This document shows, in pieces, positions 16,489 through 25,298 of a stretch of 64,000 bases of DNA. Below the pieces are notes generated by a model. It saw nothing but the letters and a program-made list of their open reading frames with translations, was not told where the DNA came from and did no database searches. The stretch spans positions 558,001 to 622,000 of the forward strand of contig NZ_NCSS01000004.1 in the NCBI RefSeq assembly GCF_002088935.1, read 5' to 3'. How positions within the stretch are numbered: position 1 is the stretch's first letter; every line of letters begins with the position of its first letter. Source of the DNA: Henriciella litoralis (GTDB lineage Bacteria > Pseudomonadota > Alphaproteobacteria > Caulobacterales > Hyphomonadaceae). The position numbers and the translations under genes are program-made.

Positions 16489-17802
16489 TCAGCCATATTC
16501 CCAATATGGCCAAACATTCATGTTCAACTCTTTGTAGAACTTATTGATCATCTCTCCTAATGCAAGATCGTCAGAACTATAAGGCGCCCAGTGCAAAAAT
16601 CCTGATTGCTTGAGTCTATTAACCAAATCTCGATTATGTGTGTCCAGCTCGTCGTCTTCAGCAAAATGCATGAACAGGTGAGCCTCGTTCCAATCGGTCG
16701 AATTTAACATTCTTCGGCTGACGGGGGCGGAAACTTTCGTATCTGCGTTCCCAAACGTTTTCTGGACGACATTTTTAGGTCCCAAATAACTCAACCCTAG
16801 TAAGTTCGCTCCAACAAAGGTTACCCCCTCGATGTCCGCGCCAGCAAACCCAAACACGCCATTACATTTCTCGAGTACGATGCGATCCATATTGGCGCCT
16901 CTAAAATTGGCGCGGCGGAAGTCGGCGAAATTAAGTAAGCAATCTACAAAAATGCAGCCCTCAAAATTCGCGGAAGCTAAGACAGCCCCTTCGAATCGAG
17001 AGCGTCCAAAATTGACCGCCCTAAAGCACCCCTCCGAGAAATGAACGCCGTCAAAGTTGCAATCCTTTAGATCTAATCGCCACTCTGAGCTATCGTACTG
17101 TGCAGCTAGGGGAAGCACTCTACCAATTGAAGCGATCGCCCTCTCCATATCCATCCGGGGGAGGGGGCGACTAGCAAAGTTCGGCGTAGGTTGTTTGCTC
17201 AAACATGGAAAGTTTCCGCGAACATAATTTGCTAGCAAGCGCACGACCCTTACTGAGGCATCAGGGCGCTCAAAGGCCAAGCCTTCTAATCGGTCAATTG
17301 CGGCTGATCGAGCCACCAAATCGTCCTGCCATTCCACGTATCGTTCACCGCTCGTAATATCTTTGCAGCTTACTTGATGCCGAGAGACCAAACCTTGTGC
17401 GGCCGAGTTAACTTTATCATTGAAAAGAGCCTCTGCTGCGGTTTTGGATTGTTCTGCGGCCACAACCGAGCGCCAAACGATGAATGGAGCACCTAGCAAC
17501 GCTGCTAGAACCAGACCGTAATTTCTAATGCCTTCACTTCGGTTGATACCGAGATCAACTTCAGCTCCGAGCATTGTTATAAATAATAGAAAAATCGTTG
17601 CGATGATCATCGCAACGCCCGTCAAGAGCAGTAGTATGGCCAACGCACAAACAATAGGGCCAAGCCACGCTACTGCAGCGTAGTCAGTGGACTTCTTCAA
17701 ACCCAACCAGTCTTGGAGGTCTTTAGGCTTACTCAATTTATCACCGCGACAACTCAATAAACTCTGACGAGTGTATATACTACGGCGGAAATTGCACCAC
17801 AT
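16489..17802 (-). CDS. pentapeptide-repeat membrane protein
   Basis: Up to 437 residues. Two hydrophobic helices (about residues 42-85 and 92-112) precede a cysteine-containing soluble region. About ten pentapeptide repeats follow, such as FDGVHFSEGCFRAVNFGRSR and NFADFRRANFRGANMDR. An unrelated C-terminal region of about 70 acidic and aromatic residues ends in NMNVWPYWEYG. A+T content and codon choice (TTA, ATA, AGA) differ from neighbours and the flanks are A+T-rich, which suggests acquisition. A start at the TTG preceding SKPKDLQDW (residue 23) is also possible. Function unknown. Confidence 0.78.
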   Translation of the reverse strand: MWCNFRRSIYTRQSLLSCRGDKLSKPKDLQDWLGLKKSTDYAAVAWLGPIVCALAILLLLTGVAMIIATIFLLFITMLGAEVDLGINRSEGIRNYGLVLAALLGAPFIVWRSVVAAEQSKTAAEALFNDKVNSAAQGLVSRHQVSCKDITSGERYVEWQDDLVARSAAIDRLEGLAFERPDASVRVVRLLANYVRGNFPCLSKQPTPNFASRPLPRMDMERAIASIGRVLPLAAQYDSSEWRLDLKDCNFDGVHFSEGCFRAVNFGRSRFEGAVLASANFEGCIFVDCLLNFADFRRANFRGANMDRIVLEKCNGVFGFAGADIEGVTFVGANLLGLSYLGPKNVVQKTFGNADTKVSAPVSRRMLNSTDWNEAHLFMHFAEDDELDTHNRDLVNRLKQSGFLHWAPYSSDDLALGEMINKFYKELNMNVWPYWEYG

Positions 17803-17852
17803 CCTTCGTGATCGTTAGCGTAGAGTTTGAGCGGAGCGCGCAAGATCGTCAA

Positions 17853-18914
17853 CTAGGTCTGCAAATTCGTCCAACCTGCCAGCTCGCGGGCGACCAGCGT
17901 TTCAAGCAGGTCAATGGCGTGGTCAGTGTCGTTCAGGCATGGCGCCACAGAGAAATGCGTTCCGCCTGCTTCCATGAAGCCGTCGCGGCCCTCCATCGCA
18001 ATTTCCTCCAGCGTCTCCAGACAATCAGAGACAAAGGCTGGCGACACAACAACCAGCTTTTTCACGCCCTCACCTGGCAGCGCTTCAAGGGTCTTGTCCG
18101 TGTAAGGCTGTAGCCATTCCATCGGGCCAAACCGGCTCTGGAATGTCGTCATCGCAAAATCGCTGTCCCAGCCCAGCTTTTCAGCGACGAGCCGGGTCGT
18201 CTTGTAGCACTGGCAATGATACGGATCGCCCTTGTCGAGATAGGATTTCGGCAGCCCGTGATAGCTCATCAAGACGCGCTCAGGTACAAAATCCAGCCCG
18301 GAAATATGCTGCTGGATCGAGTCTGAAAGCGCCTGGACATAAGCCGGATGCTCGCAGAATGGCGGGGCTGTGCGGACCGCTGGCTGCCAGCGCATCTTCT
18401 TCAGCGCAGCAAATGTCCGGTCGTAAACGCTCGCTGTCGTGGTTGCCGAATATTGCGGATAGAGCGCGACCACAGCGATACGGTCACACCCCTCATCTTT
18501 CAGCTTCTCGATTTTCGACGCGATCGACGGATTGCCGTAATTCATCGCAAAATCGACGATCAGGTTTTCGTGTCCGATGCGCGCGGCAAGCTTCTCGGCC
18601 TGGCGTTTGGTATAGACCAGAAGCGGAGAGCCCTCTTCCATCCAGACCTTCTCATAAGCGCGGCCGGATTTCTTCGGCCGGAAGGTCAGGATCGGCCCCT
18701 GCAGGATGGGCTGCCAGAGGAGCGGCGTCAGCTCAATCACACGCCGGTCAGACAGGAATTCCGACAGATAGCGTCGCATCGACCAGTAATCGGTCCCGTC
18801 AGGCGTGCCGAGATTGACCAGCAGAACGCCGGTCTTGCCCTGCGACACAACCGGATGATCAGCCGGTGCATGTGGCGGTCTCTGCGCGCTGAGCGCGGTT
18901 CGAGTATCTGGCAT
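17853..18914 (-). CDS. hemH: ferrochelatase
   Basis: Last step of protoheme synthesis: inserts ferrous iron into protoporphyrin IX. 353 residues with a somewhat long N terminus before KTGVLLVNLGTPDG. The catalytic histidine is in LMSYHGLPKSYLDKGD, followed by PYHCQCYKTTRLVAE and, near the end, VSPAFVSDCLETLEEI with the conserved Glu. Full length. It stands alone between a low-GC gene and the divergent fumarase gene. Confidence 0.96.
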   Translation of the reverse strand: MPDTRTALSAQRPPHAPADHPVVSQGKTGVLLVNLGTPDGTDYWSMRRYLSEFLSDRRVIELTPLLWQPILQGPILTFRPKKSGRAYEKVWMEEGSPLLVYTKRQAEKLAARIGHENLIVDFAMNYGNPSIASKIEKLKDEGCDRIAVVALYPQYSATTTASVYDRTFAALKKMRWQPAVRTAPPFCEHPAYVQALSDSIQQHISGLDFVPERVLMSYHGLPKSYLDKGDPYHCQCYKTTRLVAEKLGWDSDFAMTTFQSRFGPMEWLQPYTDKTLEALPGEGVKKLVVVSPAFVSDCLETLEEIAMEGRDGFMEAGGTHFSVAPCLNDTDHAIDLLETLVARELAGWTNLQT

Positions 18915-19062
18915 GTCCGTCGAAGCCCCTCAGTTTCTTTTACCGGCCTATAGATAGAGCGCATCTCGCCGCGGCAAGCACTTCGGCGCATTTGCGTGAT
19001 GGTGCACCCATGTTAAAGCCCGCTGGCAACCTAAATCAAAAAATCACAGACAGGAGCCTTCC

Positions 19063-20472
19063 ATGGGCATTTTTGGCGACAAGCAGCCGAAACCACGCAC
19101 CGAAACTGACACAATGGGGCCAGTTGAAGTCCCCGGTGACAAGTATTGGGGGGCCCAGGCAGAGCGCTCACTTGGCAATTTCAAGATCGGCTGGGAAAAA
19201 CAGCCAGAGCCGATCGTCCGCGCCCTCGGCATCGTGAAGAAAGCCGCCGCCGAAACCAATATGGCGCTCGGCAAGCTCGACCCGAAGCTCGGCGCCGCCA
19301 TCATCCAGGCGGCGGACGAGGTGATCGAAGGCAAGCTCAACGAACATTTCCCGCTCGTTGTCTGGCAGACCGGGTCCGGCACCCAGTCCAACATGAACGC
19401 CAATGAAGTGATCTCCAATCGCGCCATTGAGATCCTCGGCGGCGAGATGGGCTCGAAAAAGCCCGTCCACCCGAACGATCACTGCAACATGTCGCAGTCC
19501 TCGAACGACACCTTCCCGACCGCGATGCACATTGCCTGCGCCGAGGAAGTCAGCCACCGTCTCATCCCTGCCCTGCAACAGCTCCACAAGGCGCTGAATG
19601 ACAAGGCAGAGGCCTGGAAAGACATCATCAAGATCGGCCGCACGCACACGCAGGACGCCACACCCGTCACGCTCGGCCAGGAATTCTCCGGCTATGCGAC
19701 GCAGCTGAAGAACGGCATTGAGCGGATCGAGAGCACGCTGCCCAAGCTGATGGAACTGGCCCAAGGCGGCACGGCCGTCGGCACCGGCCTTGCCTCACCT
19801 GAAGGCTTCGATACCATGGTAGCCGAGAAGATCGCCCAGATTACTGGCCTCCAATTCAAGACCGCTCCGAACAAGTTCGAAGCGCTCGCCGCGCATGACG
19901 CGATGGTGTTCGGTCATGGCGCGATCCACACGGTCGCCATGTCCTGCTTCAAGATCGCCAATGACATCCGCTTCCTCGGCTCAGGCCCACGCTCGGGCCT
20001 CGGTGAGCTCGCCCTGCCAGAGAACGAGCCGGGCAGCTCGATCATGCCGGGTAAGGTCAACCCGACCCAGTGCGAGGCGATGACGCAGGTGTGCGCGCAC
20101 ATTCACGGCAACAATGCCGCGATTGCCTTTGCCGGCAGCCAGGGCCAATTTGAGCTCAACGTCTTCAATCCGATGATGGCCTACAACTTCCTGCAATCGG
20201 TCCGCCTGCTGGCAGACGCTGCGGTGTCCTTCACCGACAATTGCGTCGTCGGCATTGAGCCACGCCTCGACAATATCGAACGCGGCCTCAAAAACTCCCT
20301 GATGCTGGTCACCCCGCTGAAGGAAAAATACGGCTATGACCGCGCCGCCAAGATCGCCAAGACCGCCCACAAGAACGGGACGACCTTGCGCGAAGAAGCC
20401 ATCAAGGACGGCATCCCCGAAGAGGATTTCGACGCCATCGTTGACCCGAGCAAGATGATCTCGCCGGGGTGA
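19063..20472 (+). CDS. fumC: fumarate hydratase class II
   Basis: TCA-cycle enzyme converting fumarate to malate, iron-independent. 469 residues, with the family signature [35 protein letters not shown], and [28 protein letters not shown] lies just upstream of the ATG. The toxin-antitoxin pair follows directly, with its palindromic operator starting 11 nt after this stop codon. Confidence 0.97.
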   Translation: MGIFGDKQPKPRTETDTMGPVEVPGDKYWGAQAERSLGNFKIGWEKQPEPIVRALGIVKKAAAETNMALGKLDPKLGAAIIQAADEVIEGKLNEHFPLVVWQTGSGTQSNMNANEVISNRAIEILGGEMGSKKPVHPNDHCNMSQSSNDTFPTAMHIACAEEVSHRLIPALQQLHKALNDKAEAWKDIIKIGRTHTQDATPVTLGQEFSGYATQLKNGIERIESTLPKLMELAQGGTAVGTGLASPEGFDTMVAEKIAQITGLQFKTAPNKFEALAAHDAMVFGHGAIHTVAMSCFKIANDIRFLGSGPRSGLGELALPENEPGSSIMPGKVNPTQCEAMTQVCAHIHGNNAAIAFAGSQGQFELNVFNPMMAYNFLQSVRLLADAAVSFTDNCVVGIEPRLDNIERGLKNSLMLVTPLKEKYGYDRAAKIAKTAHKNGTTLREEAIKDGIPEEDFDAIVDPSKMISPG

Positions 20473-20482
20473 TGTAGATTGA

Positions 20483-20519
20483 CAGCATCTACGGAATTCC
20501 GTAATTTCCGTAGATGCTG
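20483..20519. promoter_or_regulatory. multi-half-site palindrome over the antitoxin start
   Basis: A 14-bp perfect inverted repeat (CAGCATCTACGGAA at 20483-20496; TTCCGTAGATGCTG at 20506-20519) encloses a nested palindrome, TACGGAATTCCGTA, at 20490-20503. The heptamer TACGGAA/TTCCGTA therefore occurs three times. It spans the ATG of the HTH-CcdA antitoxin at 20514 and has no U-tract, so it is most simply the autoregulatory operator of the ccd-like pair, bound by the HTH domain. A role as a fumC 3' hairpin is the alternative. Confidence 0.75.
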
Positions 20520-20933
20520 CATCCTGACGCGCTCCGCGAAGCTATCAGCGCTTCTAAGCTACCTGTTTCCGGTATTGCGGAACGCGCCGGTATTGCGCCG
20601 ACTACGTTGTACAGCTTCATGTCAGGCGCGACCGGCAGCCTCCGGGCATCCTCGCATGCCGCCGTAGAAGCGGCCCTATCGGGCCAGGCCGGCGGACTGG
20701 CGGAAGACCGCGCCACATTTCAGCGCGGCGAACTCGACTTGCATCCCGCGCTTCTTCAGGAAGCGGCATCCTACGGGCTGGATGCGACCGAAATCGCGCG
20801 AACTGCAGTCGAGCGCGCGGTTAAGACCGAGCGGATGAAGCGCTTCTCTGAAGAAAACCGCGAAGCCATTGAGAGCTGGAACGACCTGGTAAAACGCGAA
20901 GGCCTTTGGTCCGACGGGTATCGGGCGTTCTGA
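20514..20933 (+). CDS. antitoxin: N-terminal HTH fused to CcdA
   Basis: 139 residues. Residues about 3-55 (ALREAISASKLPVSGIAERA, then GIAPTTLYSFMSG) look like a small helix-turn-helix domain. Residues about 75-139 are CcdA-like, ending in the diagnostic FSEENREAIESWN and GLWSDGYRAF that bind the toxin. Classical CcdA uses a ribbon-helix-helix for DNA binding; here it appears to have an added HTH. No ribosome site lies before the ATG, which is inside the palindrome, so the message may be leaderless. The toxin gene begins 3 nt after the stop. Confidence 0.85.
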   Translation: MLHPDALREAISASKLPVSGIAERAGIAPTTLYSFMSGATGSLRASSHAAVEAALSGQAGGLAEDRATFQRGELDLHPALLQEAASYGLDATEIARTAVERAVKTERMKRFSEENREAIESWNDLVKREGLWSDGYRAF

Positions 20934-20936
20934 TCG

Positions 20937-21233
20937 ATGAGACATCTCGCCGTTTTTCGGGCAGCAGATAATCGACCGCCCATCGTGGTCCTGCAATATC
21001 CCGGCATTGATACTGGCGATTACGTCCTCGCCGCACCGCTTTATCCAGCTGGCGCTGCGAAACCCATCGACGTCGTGACGCCGAATGTAACGCTGAACGG
21101 CGAGGCATACCTGCTCGGCACGCATCTGCTTGCCAGTGTTCATGTCTCGGCTCTGGGTGATGAAATCGGCTCACTCCTCGCCCACGAATACGAGATACAG
21201 CGCGCCCTCGCCCGGCTTTTCTTCGGAAATTAG
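20937..21233 (+). CDS. ccdB: CcdB-family toxin
   Basis: 98 residues with the CcdB outline: MRHLAVFRA, then PPIVVLQYPGIDTGDYVLAA, PLYPAGAAKPIDVVTPNVTL, and a C-terminal YEIQRALARLFFGN in the position where CcdB binds gyrase. CcdB poisons DNA gyrase; activity here is inferred from fold only. It is immediately downstream of its antitoxin gene (3-nt gap) and certainly cotranscribed. It may stabilise this chromosomal region. Confidence 0.85.
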   Translation: MRHLAVFRAADNRPPIVVLQYPGIDTGDYVLAAPLYPAGAAKPIDVVTPNVTLNGEAYLLGTHLLASVHVSALGDEIGSLLAHEYEIQRALARLFFGN

Positions 21234-21313
21234 CGCTAGCGCGCTCCATCCACTTGCCCCCGCGCGCGTCCTCCGTCAAAAGCTTCACCAGTGAAGCATA
21301 GGAGGAAACGCTC

Positions 21314-22123
21314 ATGGCAACCGATTTCAGCAATCTCTATTCGGTCAAAGACAAGACCGTCGTCATCACCGGCGGGTCGCGTGGCATCGGCGAGATGCTC
21401 GCGGCGGGCTATCTCGCGAATGGCGCCAAGGTCATCATCTCCTCCCGCAAGGAAAAGGCCTGCGAAGAAACCGTTGAGCGCCTCAAGAACCAATATGGCG
21501 GCGAGATCTACGCGATCCCGTCAGACGTGGGCCAGATGGTCGGCATCCAGCATCTCGCCGATGAGATTGCCAAGCGTGAAGACAAGGTCGACGTGCTGAT
21601 CAACAATGCCGGCGTTGCCTGGGGCGCGACACTGGAAGAGTTCCCGGAAAGCGGCTGGGACAAGGTGATGGATGTCAACGTCAAAGGCATCTTCTTCCTG
21701 TTCCAGAAGCTGATCCCGCTCCTGCGCAAGTCCGCCAGCGCTGAAGACCCGGCCCGCGTGATCAACATCGCCTCAATCGATGGCCTGCATACCTCGCCCT
21801 TCAGCGGCTATGCCTATGGCACATCGAAAGCCGCCGTCATTCACCTGACGCGCTTCATGGCCGCCCAGCATGTTGGCGAACATATCCTCGTCAACGGTAT
21901 CGCGCCGGGCCCCTTCCCGACCTGGATGCTGTCCACCGGCGTTGGCTTTGGCGGCGAAACCGAAGGCGTTGACTGGGACTCTGTCGCTGAGCGCAACCCA
22001 TCAGGCCGCGTCGGCACGCCAGAGGATATTGCGGGTCTCGCCATGTTCCTCTCATCGCGCGCAGGGTCCTTCATTTCCGGTCACACCATCCCGTGCGATG
22101 GCGGAATCGTCTCGTCCAGCTAG
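21314..22123 (+). CDS. SDR-family oxidoreductase
   Basis: 269-residue short-chain dehydrogenase. Cofactor motif TGGSRGIGEMLA with the arginine in SSRKEKA suggests NADPH. LINNAGVAWGATLEEFP, the serine in IASIDG, and YGTSKAAVIHLTR (Tyr/Lys) complete the active site. The C terminus FISGHTIPCDGG is normal. Substrate unknown. AGGAGGAAA lies upstream of the ATG. It precedes the SulP transporter on the same strand. Confidence 0.9.
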   Translation: MATDFSNLYSVKDKTVVITGGSRGIGEMLAAGYLANGAKVIISSRKEKACEETVERLKNQYGGEIYAIPSDVGQMVGIQHLADEIAKREDKVDVLINNAGVAWGATLEEFPESGWDKVMDVNVKGIFFLFQKLIPLLRKSASAEDPARVINIASIDGLHTSPFSGYAYGTSKAAVIHLTRFMAAQHVGEHILVNGIAPGPFPTWMLSTGVGFGGETEGVDWDSVAERNPSGRVGTPEDIAGLAMFLSSRAGSFISGHTIPCDGGIVSSS

Positions 22124-22222
22124 GCACGCACGGCCGAGAAAATTCAGCTCCAATGACGGTCTTCGTGTTGCGCCGCAGCATGAAGGCCGTCATAGGCATG
22201 CCATGACTTTGAAACTGAACGG

Positions 22223-23875
22223 GTGGGCTGCCGCGTGACGACCAAGACAACCTTCCAGACATTCGCAGATCGCCTCGGCGCGCAGAATTTCTCACAGGCG
22301 AACCTCGCCAAGTTCACGCCGGGCCGCATCAAGACCGAAGTGCTCTCCGGCCTCACCGTCGCGCTGGCGCTCGTGCCGGAAGCGGTTGCCTTTGCCTTTG
22401 TCGCCGGTGTGCACCCGCTTGTCGGGCTCTATGCCGCTTTCATCGTTGGCCTCATCACCGCCTGCATTGGCGGGCGTCCAGGCATGATCTCCGGCGCAAC
22501 CGGCGCGCTTGCCGTCGTCATGGTCGCTCTCGTCTCCCAGCACGGCGTCGAATACCTCTTCGCCACTGTTGTCCTGATGGGCATCCTTCAGCTTGGCGCG
22601 GGTATCTTTAAGCTCGGCAAGTTCATCCGGCTGGTCCCGCACCCAGTCATGCTGGGCTTTGTGAACGGCCTCGCCATCGTCATCTTCCTTGCTCAACTGT
22701 CCCAGTTTCAGGTGCCTGGCACCGCCGCTGCGTCCGGCCACGGCATGGCGGGCGGCGAATGGATGACTGGCTGGCCGCTGATCCTGATGCTCGGCCTCGT
22801 TGCCCTCACCATGGCGATCATCTGGGGCACGCCAAAACTGACCAAAGCCATCCCTGCCCCGCTTGCCGGCATCGGCCTTGTCGCCGCACTCGTCATCGGT
22901 CTCGGCCTCGACGTGCCACGCGTGGGTGATCTTGCCTCCATCCAGGGCGGCCTGCCCACCTTCCACATCCCGATGGTGCCACTCAATCTCGAAACACTTC
23001 AGATCATTCTGCCCTATTCGGTGATCCTCGCCGCCATCGGCCTCATTGAAAGCCTGTTGACGCTCAACCTTGTTGGCGAAATGACCAATAAGCGCGGCGG
23101 CGCCAGCCAGGAGTGTATCGCCCAGGGCACCGCAAACCTCGTCACCGGCTTCTTCGGCGGCATGGGCGGCTGCGCCATGATCGGCCAGTCGATGATCAAT
23201 GTGAAATCCGGCGGTCGCACACGCCTTTCCGGCATCACTGCGGCGCTCTTCCTGCTCGCCTTTATCCTTGTCGGCTCCGGCATCATTGAGCTGATCCCGC
23301 TCGCCGCGCTTGTCGGCGTCATGTTCATGGTCGTCATCGGCACATTCGCCTGGAATAGCCTTCGCATCATGACGCGCATCCCGTTCACCGATGCGCTGGT
23401 CATCGTGCTCGTGACCGGCGTCACCGTCGCCTATGACCTTGCCACGGCCGTCGTCGTCGGCGTGATCGTGTCCGCCCTCGCTTATGCTTGGAATAATGCC
23501 CGCCGCATTCGCATTATCGAGCGCGATTCGGTGCACACCCCCGGCGCGCACGTCTATGAAATCGAAGGCCCGCTCTTCTTCGGCTCGACCGATGGCTTTG
23601 CCGAACTCTTCCACCCGGAGACAGACCCGGACGTGGTCATCGTGGACTTCATGCGCTCCCGCGTTGTCGATCAGTCAGCCTTGCAGGCCATTGAAGACCT
23701 CGCCGCCAAGTATGAAGCCCACGGCAAGACACTGCGTCTACGTCACCTGTCCCGTGACTGTCACAAGCTCCTGAAAAGAGCCGGCCAACTCATGGTCGAT
23801 AGCGATGATGACCCCGATTATACCCTCGCAGCGGACTATTCGGTGCGCACGGGCGTTTTCGGCGGCGGGCACTAG
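22223..23875 (+). CDS. SulP-family anion transporter with STAS domain
   Basis: Up to 550 residues. The inner-membrane part (about residues 35-430) has the SulP signature GVHPLVGLYAAFIVGLITA then ISGATGALAVVMVALVSQHG. The C-terminal STAS domain (about residues 440-540) includes PLFFGSTDGFAELF and VVIVDFMRSRVVDQSALQAI. Likely imports sulfate or bicarbonate. Start is uncertain: GTG at 22223 or GTG at 22235 (MTTKTTFQ). Its last about 45 codons are echoed by a pseudogene at 24632-24775 and a short remnant at 26409-26496. Confidence 0.93.
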   Translation: MGCRVTTKTTFQTFADRLGAQNFSQANLAKFTPGRIKTEVLSGLTVALALVPEAVAFAFVAGVHPLVGLYAAFIVGLITACIGGRPGMISGATGALAVVMVALVSQHGVEYLFATVVLMGILQLGAGIFKLGKFIRLVPHPVMLGFVNGLAIVIFLAQLSQFQVPGTAAASGHGMAGGEWMTGWPLILMLGLVALTMAIIWGTPKLTKAIPAPLAGIGLVAALVIGLGLDVPRVGDLASIQGGLPTFHIPMVPLNLETLQIILPYSVILAAIGLIESLLTLNLVGEMTNKRGGASQECIAQGTANLVTGFFGGMGGCAMIGQSMINVKSGGRTRLSGITAALFLLAFILVGSGIIELIPLAALVGVMFMVVIGTFAWNSLRIMTRIPFTDALVIVLVTGVTVAYDLATAVVVGVIVSALAYAWNNARRIRIIERDSVHTPGAHVYEIEGPLFFGSTDGFAELFHPETDPDVVIVDFMRSRVVDQSALQAIEDLAAKYEAHGKTLRLRHLSRDCHKLLKRAGQLMVDSDDDPDYTLAADYSVRTGVFGGGH

Positions 23876-23888
23876 AAGTCCCGTCAGG

Positions 23889-23902
23889 CGGCTGTACAGC
23901 CG
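23889..23902. promoter_or_regulatory. 14-bp palindrome upstream of tail-collar gene
   Basis: CGGCTGTACAGCCG is a perfect palindrome 13 nt after the SulP stop, followed by another CGTACAG. It could be a dimeric regulator site for the downstream gene, 86 nt away, but no regulator is linked. Confidence 0.3.
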
Positions 23903-23987
23903 TACAGTAGTCGATAATGTAGGTCCCAGATGTTGCATCGGGCAGCATTTAGGGGGCGTGATCGCCCTTGATGGGGGACTAACAGAA

Positions 23988-24551
23988 ATGACATCAAATA
24001 CTCACCGGCTGGCGGGCCGCATCCGTATGGCTCTGGGCGCAACAGCCCTTGGCGCTATCACCGCCACCACGCTTGCCGCACCCGCAGCAGCGCAGGAGAA
24101 ATATCTCGGCGAAATCTTCATGACCGCCAGCAACTTCTGTCCACGCGGCTCGGCGCCGGCAGATGGAACTCTCCTTGGGATAAACAAGAACACGGCGCTG
24201 TTCTCGCTCCTTGGAACAACGTATGGCGGCGATGGCCTCACGACCTTCGCCCTGCCGGACCTTCGCGGTCGCTCGCCTGTCCATCAGGGTAAGGGCCCAG
24301 GCCTCTCCGAGATCAAACCTGGATCGCGCGGAGGGCAAGAGGAGGTCACGCTCGACGGGAGGCAAGTACCCTCGCACGGGGAGCTCGCGGTCGTTGAAAA
24401 TCAGGCGTCCGCTGTGACCGTGGCTAGCGGCAATGACGTCAAACTCGGTTATAAAGAGGGAGGCGGCGCTCAGCCAATAGCGATCCGCGACCCCTATCTG
24501 GCGGTCAAGATGTGCGTCGTCATGCAGGGGATTTATCCATCCCGAAACTAG
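23988..24551 (+). CDS. secreted phage tail-collar-domain protein
   Basis: 187 residues from the ATG at 23988 (MTSNTHRLAGRIRM). A signal peptide ends at LAAPAAAQ. The mature part begins YLGEIFMTASNFCPRGSAPA and continues with the tail-collar hallmarks LFSLLGTTYGGDGLTTFALP and DLRGRSPVHQGKGPG. These domains occur in phage fibres and in stand-alone bacterial proteins of the MdpB kind. The signal peptide argues for an exported host protein. It sits between the SulP gene and a SulP remnant. Confidence 0.82.
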   Translation: MTSNTHRLAGRIRMALGATALGAITATTLAAPAAAQEKYLGEIFMTASNFCPRGSAPADGTLLGINKNTALFSLLGTTYGGDGLTTFALPDLRGRSPVHQGKGPGLSEIKPGSRGGQEEVTLDGRQVPSHGELAVVENQASAVTVASGNDVKLGYKEGGGAQPIAIRDPYLAVKMCVVMQGIYPSRN

Positions 24552-24563
24552 GCTTCTGCCTGT

Positions 24564-24590
24564 CCCGGCCGCCCTCGACCGGCGGCCGGG
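24564..24590 (+). terminator. strong GC hairpin after tail-collar gene
   Basis: CCCGGCCGCC and GGCGGCCGGG make a perfect 10-bp stem with a 7-nt loop, 12 nt after the stop codon. There is no U-tract; a 3'-end stabiliser or weak terminator is likely. Confidence 0.5.
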
Positions 24591-24631
24591 CATTGGCTGA
24601 GACATGGGCGTGACGCATTCGGAGATTCTGC

Positions 24632-24775
24632 CTGAGTTTGCGCCACCTGTCCCGCAACTGCCACCAGGGTCTGAAGCGCGCAGACCAGCTGATGGTCGAT
24701 GGCGAAGATGATCCTGACGACGCCCTCGCCGTGGACTATGATGTCCGCACCGGCGTGTTCGGCAGTGGACACTAG
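24632..24775 (+). pseudogene. fragment of a second SulP/STAS gene (3' end)
   Basis: Translates to 47 residues beginning LSLRHLSRNCHQGLKRADQL and ending DYDVRTGVFGSGH plus stop. It aligns end to end with the last residues of the intact SulP at 22223-23875 (LRLRHLSRDCHKLLKRAGQL and DYSVRTGVFGGGH). It has no start or membrane part. Nucleotide differences are many, so this is an old paralogue tail, not a recent copy. Confidence 0.82.
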
Positions 24776-24826
24776 GCTCAGGGCAACCCCCGGATACAGC
24801 CAGCCGGCCGCTTGAGGTCGCAGAGA

Positions 24827-25264
24827 ATGAAGATCGTTATTGTATCCGGTTCGCTTCCAGACGGGATGGACCGCTTGCTGTCCGCCGCCCGGTCCGAAGG
24901 CGTACGCAACATGGACCTGCTGCAGGCTCAATGGACCTCCGGCGAGCAGCGCTTCGACCGCGATGGCGCTGCCCTGTTTGCCGCCCATGAGGGGGAAGAG
25001 CTGGTCGCGGTCGGCGGGGTCACGCCGCAAACCGGTCTGGCCGAGCCGGCAATGCGGATGCGCCGCTTCTACGTCCATCCAGCCCACCGCCGCGTCGGCC
25101 ACGGCCGCGCGCTGGCCAGGGCCGCAATGAGGCGGGGCTTCGAGCAGGCCCCGCTTCTCACCTGCAATGCCCGGGCAACAGCGCTGGCCGCCCCCTTCTG
25201 GGAATCACTCGGCTTCGAGCCTGTAAGAATGCCGGACATCACGCATATCTGCCGCAGACGCTGA
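24827..25264 (+). CDS. GNAT-family acetyltransferase
   Basis: 145 residues from the ATG at 24827 (MKIVIVSGSLPDG); a TTG at 24812 would add five. The acetyl-CoA-binding motif is RRFYVHPAHRRVGHGRALAR, and the C-terminal part ALAAPFWESLGFEPV is typical of GNATs. Substrate unknown. It follows the SulP remnant. Confidence 0.85.
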   Translation: MKIVIVSGSLPDGMDRLLSAARSEGVRNMDLLQAQWTSGEQRFDRDGAALFAAHEGEELVAVGGVTPQTGLAEPAMRMRRFYVHPAHRRVGHGRALARAAMRRGFEQAPLLTCNARATALAAPFWESLGFEPVRMPDITHICRRR

Positions 25265-25298
25265 GGGCGCAAAAGGAAAGACGACCCGTCGCGGTGTT

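Noticed and set aside
22292..23614. Long open frame antisense to the SulP gene
   Set aside because: It is a frame shadow of a high-GC gene: rich in Asp, His, Glu and Gly, without domains, and the forward frame is a clear transporter.
23889..23902. LuxR-type box at the CGGCTGTACAGCCG palindrome
   Set aside because: It fits a generic dimer site, but no LuxR/LuxI gene is in the window and the sequence is shorter than a typical 18-20 bp lux box.
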